Positions 31,023 through 35,682 of a DNA stretch of 35,682 bases are shown piece after piece. The stretch spans positions 1 through 35,682 of the forward strand of contig DASYHY010000075.1 of assembly GCA_036252795.1 (NCBI GenBank), read 5' to 3'. The position numbers and the translations under genes were made by a program. The first letter of the stretch is position 1, and each line of letters starts with the position of its first letter. The DNA is from Aurantimonas sp036252795 (GTDB taxonomy: Bacteria; Pseudomonadota; Alphaproteobacteria; Rhizobiales; Rhizobiaceae). Under the pieces are notes generated by a model, which did no database searches, had not been told where the DNA came from, and saw only the letters and a program-made list of their open reading frames with translations.

Positions 31023-33230
31023 TCAGCCCGTGCGGCCGAGGCGCAGATCCTTCTCGATGTCGAACTGGGCGCCAAGCCGCATCTTGTAGACCTGGTAGTT
31101 CTCCATCACGCGCTGCACGTAGCTGCGCGTCTCGCTGAAGGGGATGCGCTCGACCCAGTCGATGACCTGGTCCAGCGACTTGCCGCGCGGATCGCCGAAG
31201 CGTTCGATCCATTCCCGCGCCCGCCGCGGTCCGGCATTGTAGGCGACGAAGGTCAGGACATAGGAGCCGTCGAAGGCGCTGATCTGTTCGCCGAGGAAGT
31301 GGGCACCCAAGGCGGCGTTGTAGGCGGGGTCGCTCGTCAGCCGCGACGCCGAGTAGCCGACGCCGATCTTGGCGGCGACGGCCTTGGCGGTACCGGGCAT
31401 CAGCTGCAGCAGGCCCAGCGCGCCGGCGGGCGACTTCGCGGCGGGGTTGAAGGCGCTCTCCTGCCGGGCGATGGCATAGGCCAGGGCCTTGCCGGAGGCG
31501 GAGATGTTGGCGCTGGCCGGGATGACGCCGATCGGGAAGGCGAGGGCGGGCGCGTCGATGCCGCGCCAGTAGGCCTTCTTGCCGACCTCCAGCACCAGAT
31601 GATGGTCGCCGCGCCGCTCCGCCATCACCGACAGGAGCGCCAGCTCGCCAGGGCTGGTGAGTTCGTCGGCCAGCGAGCGGTAGAGACCGTCGGCGCGCCA
31701 GTTCGAGCCGATCTGCTCGAGCCGCCGTATCGCACGCACCGCCTCGCGCTGCTCGAAACGCTGCCGGTCCGCGTCGCTGGCTCGCGGAAATTCGATCGCG
31801 CCGGGGCGCCGCCCGAGCTTCGCGGCGGCCAGCTGGCCGTAATAGGTCGCGCCGAATTGCGCCGCCTGCGCATAGGAGTTGCCGGCATTGCCCGGGCCGC
31901 CGGCCTCTGCGGCGCGCGCCAGCCAGTAGTATCCCCGCGAGACCGACAGCGGCCGGGAGGAGGATTCGAGGATCCTGGCGAAATGCGCCGAGGCCGTGCG
32001 CGGATCGTTCAGGAAACGCAGCGCGATCCAGCCGGCATGAAATTCCGCCTCCGCGGCCTCGGTCGCGCTTTCGGCTGAATGGGTGGCGGCGACACGGTAG
32101 GCCAGCTGGTTCTTGCCGAGGTCGAGGAGGTCCCGCGCGACGATGCGGCGCTCGTTCCACCAGGCGTCGGGATCCACGAGCGTTGCCGCATCGCGCGGCG
32201 CCCGCATCAGGATCTCGGCGGCTTCGTCGATCTTGTTCGATTTGCGGTAGCGCTCCACCAGCGCGTGCTGGTAGCCCGGATCGGCGCGCTGCGCCTGCGG
32301 CACGGCGGCCAGAAGCGTCCCCGCATTGGCGTCGCCGCGGATCACTGCGGCACGGGCCGCGTGCAGCTGGCGGGCGCCGGCGAGGTCGGCGACCCGCGCG
32401 GCGTCGCCCACGCGGCTTGCATAGAGCAGCTTGTCCATGCGGAACTTGTGGTCGGCCCGGGTGAGCAGGGTCCCGAATGTCTTCAGCACCGCCCGTTCGG
32501 TCGATTCGTCCAGTCGCTCCTCGCGCCAGACCTTGGCGATCAGCTGCTTGGCCCGCCCGACCTCGCCGGTGGCGACATAGGCGCGGGCGAGCGCCATGGC
32601 GCCTTCGGGGCTCTCGGGCTCACTGGCGCGAAACGCCGCGATGACCTCGGCCGCCGGCGGTGCTTCGCGATAGAGCGCCTTCTCGCTGTTGACCCGCAGC
32701 GTCTTCATGCCGGGCCAGCCGGAGAGATGGCGGGCAGCCAGCGCGATCTCCGCTGCCGGCACGTCCGAGCCCCCCTGAAGCGCGATCGCCCAGGTCAGGA
32801 TGTTGCGGTCGAGCGAGCCCGGCATCATGCCCTCGCGGATGCCGCGGGCCTTGCGCGGGTTGCGGTCGGACAGCGCCTGCAGCCCCTCCTTCAGTTCGCC
32901 GCGGATCGGGCTGACGGCGCCGACGCGGGGCGCCATCGCGGCGATCGATGCGGTGAAGGCGCTGGCATTGGCCGGCACGGCGGCGGAAGCGGTCTGGTTG
33001 AGGACCGGGTTGGGCTGCGGCACCGTCACCACACGTCCGAACCGCCACGGGTCCACTGTCACCGCGGTCCCGGCGGCACTCGCGGCGGCGCCGGCGACAT
33101 GGCCGGGACGAGCCATCGGCTTCGGCCCCACCTGCGGCAGCGACAGCTCGTTGGCGACGCTCTGCCCGGGCAGCATGGTGATCGCGAGGGCACCGAGAAG
33201 CAGTCGGCGTGCAGTGAGTCTGGCGGTCAT
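31023..33230 (-). CDS. Soluble lytic murein transglycosylase
   Basis: A 735-residue Slt70-type lytic transglycosylase from ATG at 33230, with AAAGG upstream; an earlier ATG exists at 33257 but disrupts the signal peptide. Signal peptide RRLLLGALAITMLPGQSVA. Residues about 100-550 are a long run of helical pairs (superhelical U-domain), including GYYWLARAAEAGGPGNAGNS. The catalytic domain is C-terminal: Glu591 in AYAIARQESAFNP, then SPAGALGLLQLMPGTA, and VAYNAGPRRAREWI. It cuts peptidoglycan between MurNAc and GlcNAc to give 1,6-anhydro products. It is divergent from dapA, as in other rhizobia. Confidence 0.95.
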   Translation of the reverse strand: MTARLTARRLLLGALAITMLPGQSVANELSLPQVGPKPMARPGHVAGAAASAAGTAVTVDPWRFGRVVTVPQPNPVLNQTASAAVPANASAFTASIAAMAPRVGAVSPIRGELKEGLQALSDRNPRKARGIREGMMPGSLDRNILTWAIALQGGSDVPAAEIALAARHLSGWPGMKTLRVNSEKALYREAPPAAEVIAAFRASEPESPEGAMALARAYVATGEVGRAKQLIAKVWREERLDESTERAVLKTFGTLLTRADHKFRMDKLLYASRVGDAARVADLAGARQLHAARAAVIRGDANAGTLLAAVPQAQRADPGYQHALVERYRKSNKIDEAAEILMRAPRDAATLVDPDAWWNERRIVARDLLDLGKNQLAYRVAATHSAESATEAAEAEFHAGWIALRFLNDPRTASAHFARILESSSRPLSVSRGYYWLARAAEAGGPGNAGNSYAQAAQFGATYYGQLAAAKLGRRPGAIEFPRASDADRQRFEQREAVRAIRRLEQIGSNWRADGLYRSLADELTSPGELALLSVMAERRGDHHLVLEVGKKAYWRGIDAPALAFPIGVIPASANISASGKALAYAIARQESAFNPAAKSPAGALGLLQLMPGTAKAVAAKIGVGYSASRLTSDPAYNAALGAHFLGEQISAFDGSYVLTFVAYNAGPRRAREWIERFGDPRGKSLDQVIDWVERIPFSETRSYVQRVMENYQVYKMRLGAQFDIEKDLRLGRTG

Positions 33231-33517
33231 GGCAAACCTTTCGGACAGTCTCGTCATGGGGCGTCCGGCAGAAATCCGGCCCGCTTGCCGGCGGGAATGG
33301 TTTGCAAAACTCTCACGGGCGCGATTAAAGCCCCGTTACCGCGCCCCGTCGAGAGGCGCCGGTGGACGCAAAGCGTCTGTTCTTGTTTCGCTATCGCCGC
33401 TTCACTAAGGTGCCGCGCTGCCGGTGGATGCCGGAAGTCCATCGGACCGCGTCGGGGCGGGGGAGCGGGCGCCGTTTCAAGCGGCGCTTTCGGAAAAGTG
33501 TGGGAGTAGGGCAGGGC

Positions 33518-34399
33518 ATGTTCAAGGGTTCGATTCCGGCGCTGGTCACGCCCTTTGCCGAAGACGGCTCGCTCGACGAGACCGCGTTCCGCGCCTTCGT
33601 CGAATGGCAGATCGCGGAGGGCTCGACGGGCCTGGTGCCGGTCGGCACCACCGGCGAGAGCCCGACGCTGACGCATGACGAGCACAAGCGCGTCGTCGAG
33701 CTCTGCGTCGACACGGCGGCGGGCCGCGTGCCGGTGATCGCCGGGGCGGGCTCCAACAACACCGCGGAATCGATCGATCTCGCCCGCTTCGCCGAGAAGG
33801 CCGGTGCCGATGGGCTGCTGGTCGTGACGCCCTACTACAACAAGCCGAACCAGAAGGGGCTCTACGCGCACTACGCCGCCGTGGCGAAGGCCGTCTCGCT
33901 GCCGATCGTGATCTATAACATCCCCGGTCGCTCGGTGATCGACATGACGCCGGAGACGATGGGCCGGCTCGCCGTGGACTTTCCCAACATTGTCGGCGTC
34001 AAGGACGCGACGGCGAAGGTCGATCGCGTCTCAGAGCAGCGCATCACCTGCGGGCCGGATTTCGTCCAGCTCTCCGGCGAGGATGCCACGGCGCTCGGCT
34101 TCAACGCCCATGGCGGCCATGGCTGCATCTCGGTGACCGCGAACGTGGCGCCGCGGCTCTGCGCCGACATGCAGGCGGCGTGCGGCGCCGGCGACTACCG
34201 GGTGGCGCTTGCCCTGCAGGACCGGCTGATGCCGCTGCACAAGGCGCTGTTCATCGAGCCCAACCCGACCGGCGTCAAATACGCGCTGTCGCGGCTCGGC
34301 AAGGTCGCGAACCGGCTGCGCTCCCCGCTGGTGCCGGTCGACCGCGAGACGGAAGAGGCGATCGATCAGGCGCTTCGCCACGCGGGCCTCGTCAATTGA
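33518..34399 (+). CDS. dapA: 4-hydroxy-tetrahydrodipicolinate synthase
   Basis: A 293-residue DapA (EC 4.3.3.7), which condenses pyruvate and aspartate semialdehyde in lysine and meso-diaminopimelate synthesis. The start MFKGSIPALVTPF is canonical and has AGGGC upstream; the longer open frame is non-coding. Active-site residues are Thr44 and Thr45 (GTTGESPTL), Tyr133 (VIYNIPGR), Arg138 and Lys162 (VGVKDAT), the Schiff-base Lys. The NKPNQKGLYAHY segment is typical. The TIM barrel is full length. It precedes smpB by 89 bp. Confidence 0.98.
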   Translation: MFKGSIPALVTPFAEDGSLDETAFRAFVEWQIAEGSTGLVPVGTTGESPTLTHDEHKRVVELCVDTAAGRVPVIAGAGSNNTAESIDLARFAEKAGADGLLVVTPYYNKPNQKGLYAHYAAVAKAVSLPIVIYNIPGRSVIDMTPETMGRLAVDFPNIVGVKDATAKVDRVSEQRITCGPDFVQLSGEDATALGFNAHGGHGCISVTANVAPRLCADMQAACGAGDYRVALALQDRLMPLHKALFIEPNPTGVKYALSRLGKVANRLRSPLVPVDRETEEAIDQALRHAGLVN

Positions 34400-34458
34400 A
34401 ATCCGGCCGTTCGAGCGCATCTTAGAAAGATCAGGACGATCGGCGGACGCGAGAGGCA

Positions 34459-34482
34459 CGGGCGGTATCCCCGCCCGGGGGA
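34459..34482 (+). promoter_or_regulatory. Hairpin directly upstream of the smpB Shine-Dalgarno
   Basis: CGGGCGG (34459-34465) and CCGCCCG (34471-34477), 5-nt loop TATCC, abutting the GGGGGA Shine-Dalgarno (34477-34482). No T-run follows, so it is unlikely to terminate. It may be a leader structure. Confidence 0.4.
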
Positions 34483-34488
34483 ACAGTG

Positions 34489-34959
34489 ATGGCGAAGAAG
34501 AAGGCGGAGGGCTCGAACGTCGCGGCGGAAAACCGCAAGGCCCGCTTCAATTACGAGATCATCGACACGCTCGAGGCCGGCATCGCGCTGACCGGCACCG
34601 AGGTGAAGGCGCTGCGTGAAGGCAAGGCCTCCATCGCCGAGGCCTACGCCACGGAAGAAGGCGGCGAGCTCTGGCTGATCAACTCGAACCTGCCGGAATA
34701 TCTGCAGGCTAACCGCTTCAACCACGAGCCGAAGCGCCGCCGCAAGCTGCTGGTGCATCGCACCCAGCTCAACCGGCTCTCCGGCGCCGTGCAGCGCGAG
34801 GGCATGACGCTGATCCCACTGCGCATCTACTTCAACGAGAAGGGCCGGGCCAAGCTGCTGCTGGCGCTGGGTAAGGGCAAGAACGCGCCGGACAAGCGGC
34901 AGACCATCAAGGAGCGCGACTGGAACCGCCAGAAGCAGCGCATCCTCAAGCAGGCATGA
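34489..34959 (+). CDS. smpB: SsrA-binding protein SmpB
   Basis: A 156-residue SmpB, partner of tmRNA in rescue of stalled ribosomes. The core is an OB-like barrel: NRKARFNYEIIDTLEAGIAL, TGTEVKALREGKASIAEAY, LINSNLPEYLQ, then RKLLVHRTQLNRL and PLRIYFNEKGRAKLLLALGKGK. The basic C-terminal tail (KERDWNRQKQRILKQ), which folds into the mRNA channel, is present. The ATG at 34489 has GGGGGA 6 bases upstream. The peroxiredoxin gene starts 7 bp after its stop. Confidence 0.98.
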   Translation: MAKKKAEGSNVAAENRKARFNYEIIDTLEAGIALTGTEVKALREGKASIAEAYATEEGGELWLINSNLPEYLQANRFNHEPKRRRKLLVHRTQLNRLSGAVQREGMTLIPLRIYFNEKGRAKLLLALGKGKNAPDKRQTIKERDWNRQKQRILKQA

Positions 34960-34966
34960 GGCCACG

Positions 34967-35527
34967 GTGAGCGATTACACGCAGCTCCCGCACGATCTTG
35001 CCTCACCCGCCGCCGATGGTGCCGCCGACCACTTGGCCGGCATGAAGCTGCCGGCCGTCTTGCTGCCGGCAAGCGACGGCGGCACGGTCGATCTGGGGAC
35101 GCTCGGCGGGCGCGTCGTCCTTTACGTCTATCCCGCCACCGGCAAGCCCGGCGTGAAGCTGCCGGAGGGATGGGACCAACTGCCCGGTGCCCGCGGCTGC
35201 ACCCCGCAGAGCTGCAGTTTCCGCGATCACTTCGCCGAACTCCGGGGGCTCGGCGTCGCGCATGTCTACGGCCTCTCCGCCCAGCCCGTGGCGGATCAGG
35301 CCGAGGCGGCGGCGCGCCTGCATCTGCCGTTCGGGCTGCTGTCGGACGAGGCCGGCGCCCTCCGCGAGGCGCTCGGACTGCCGTGGTTCGAACTCGGCGG
35401 CACCTTGTATCTGAAGCGCATGGCGCTGACCGTCGAGGACGGCCGGATCACCAAGGTGTTCTATCCGGTCTTCCCGCCGGACCGAAGCGCGACGGACGTC
35501 GTCGACTACCTCTCCAAGGGCCGCTGA
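34967..35527 (+). CDS. BCP-like peroxiredoxin
   Basis: A 186-residue AhpC/TSA-family peroxiredoxin from GTG at 34967 (MSDYTQLPHD), with GAGG just upstream, 7 bp after smpB. The fold opens KLPAVLLPASDGGTVDL and VVLYVYPATGKPG. The active site is GARGCTPQSCSFRDHF: Cys78 is the peroxidatic residue and Cys83 the likely resolving one, the C-x4-C spacing of BCP/PrxQ enzymes. Between YPATGKPG and GCTPQSC there is an insertion (about residues 63-74, VKLPEGWDQLPG) compared with E. coli BCP. The Arg that stabilises the thiolate is not obvious. It overlaps tail to tail with the next gene by 22 bp. Confidence 0.9.
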   Translation: MSDYTQLPHDLASPAADGAADHLAGMKLPAVLLPASDGGTVDLGTLGGRVVLYVYPATGKPGVKLPEGWDQLPGARGCTPQSCSFRDHFAELRGLGVAHVYGLSAQPVADQAEAAARLHLPFGLLSDEAGALREALGLPWFELGGTLYLKRMALTVEDGRITKVFYPVFPPDRSATDVVDYLSKGR

Positions 35528-35682
35528 CGTCCGGGCTCGTTACCCGGCCGCGGGCCGAGGAATGCCGCCACTTCCGCGAACACGTCGACGAACATCGCTT
35601 CGGTGAGGCGGCCGGTATTGGTGTTGTAGCGCGAGCAGTGATAGCTCGAGAACACCCGCAGGCCGCCCAAATCGTGCGCCGC
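35506..35682 (-). CDS. Uracil-DNA glycosylase, family-5-like, 3' end only
   Basis: The gene runs off the window end on the minus strand; its stop is TAG at 35506-35508 and 58 residues are visible. The segment SSYHCSRYNTNTGRLTEAMF matches the motif of UdgB-like (family 5) uracil-DNA glycosylases (H-x-S-x-x-N-T-x-T-G-R-L-T), where the His takes part in catalysis. It ends AAFLGPRPGNEPGRQRPLER. The gene overlaps the convergent peroxiredoxin gene by 22 bp. In relatives a gene of this kind often follows smpB ahead of rpoZ/relA. If correct it is the second uracil glycosylase in the window. Confidence 0.75.
   Translation of the reverse strand, partial: AAHDLGGLRVFSSYHCSRYNTNTGRLTEAMFVDVFAEVAAFLGPRPGNEPGRQRPLER

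Noticed and set aside
31008..31024. GAGACC/GGTCTC hairpin at the transglycosylase stop codon
   Set aside because: Only 6 bp, overlaps the coding end and lacks a T-run on either strand.

Overview
The window is a GC-rich (roughly two-thirds GC) stretch of ordinary chromosome from an alphaproteobacterium, most likely of the Hyphomicrobiales (Rhizobiales). The reasons are an Omp2-type rhizobial porin, a DUF6894-type small protein, a Ku/LigD pair, and the order lytic transglycosylase - dapA - smpB - uracil-DNA glycosylase-like gene, which I recall from Brucella and Agrobacterium relatives. The genus is not determined; Aurantimonas-like relatives are a guess. I see no tRNA, rRNA, CRISPR array, prophage or insertion sequence.

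Layout. 1-5.4 kb: the 3' part of a PhoX-family phosphatase with a clear terminator, a YefM/YoeB toxin-antitoxin pair with a TGTACA-type operator, an MFS transporter, a family-4-like uracil-DNA glycosylase, a Crp/Fnr regulator and a DUF6894-like protein. 5.6-8.5 kb: an SMR efflux protein divergent from ETF-ubiquinone oxidoreductase (an 18-bp palindrome lies between them), then an LprI-like periplasmic protein. 8.5-11.9 kb: two divergent regulator/target pairs, AraC-type regulator with a short-chain dehydrogenase, and a frameshifted Lrp/AsnC regulator with a Gate-domain membrane protein. 11.9-17.6 kb: a membrane-anchored EEP hydrolase downstream of AMP nucleosidase, a small secreted peptide, a YfcG-like glutathione transferase, three tandem DUF2147 paralogues and a Sel1-like small protein. 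17.7-20.0 kb: a HisC-like aminotransferase with a gamma-class carbonic anhydrase, then a ferritin-like protein.

20.1-27.7 kb is a DNA double-strand-break repair block. Ku and LigD form one operon on the minus strand. Divergent from it, 227 bp away, is a two-gene operon for an SbcD/Mre11-like nuclease and an SbcC/Rad50/YhaN-like ATPase. The ATPase has no zinc-hook CxxC and carries a short non-coiled insert instead. This is the best candidate in the window for a functional system that is not fully described.

28.0-35.7 kb: a major porin with a strong terminator; a membrane-anchored, proline-rich protein with two copies of a conserved 25-residue motif and a C-terminal helix-hairpin-helix domain, whose stop codon lies inside a perfect 25-bp tandem duplication; a periplasmic soluble lytic transglycosylase; then dapA, smpB, a BCP-like peroxiredoxin and the 3' end of a family-5-like uracil-DNA glycosylase that overlaps the peroxiredoxin gene tail to tail by 22 bp.
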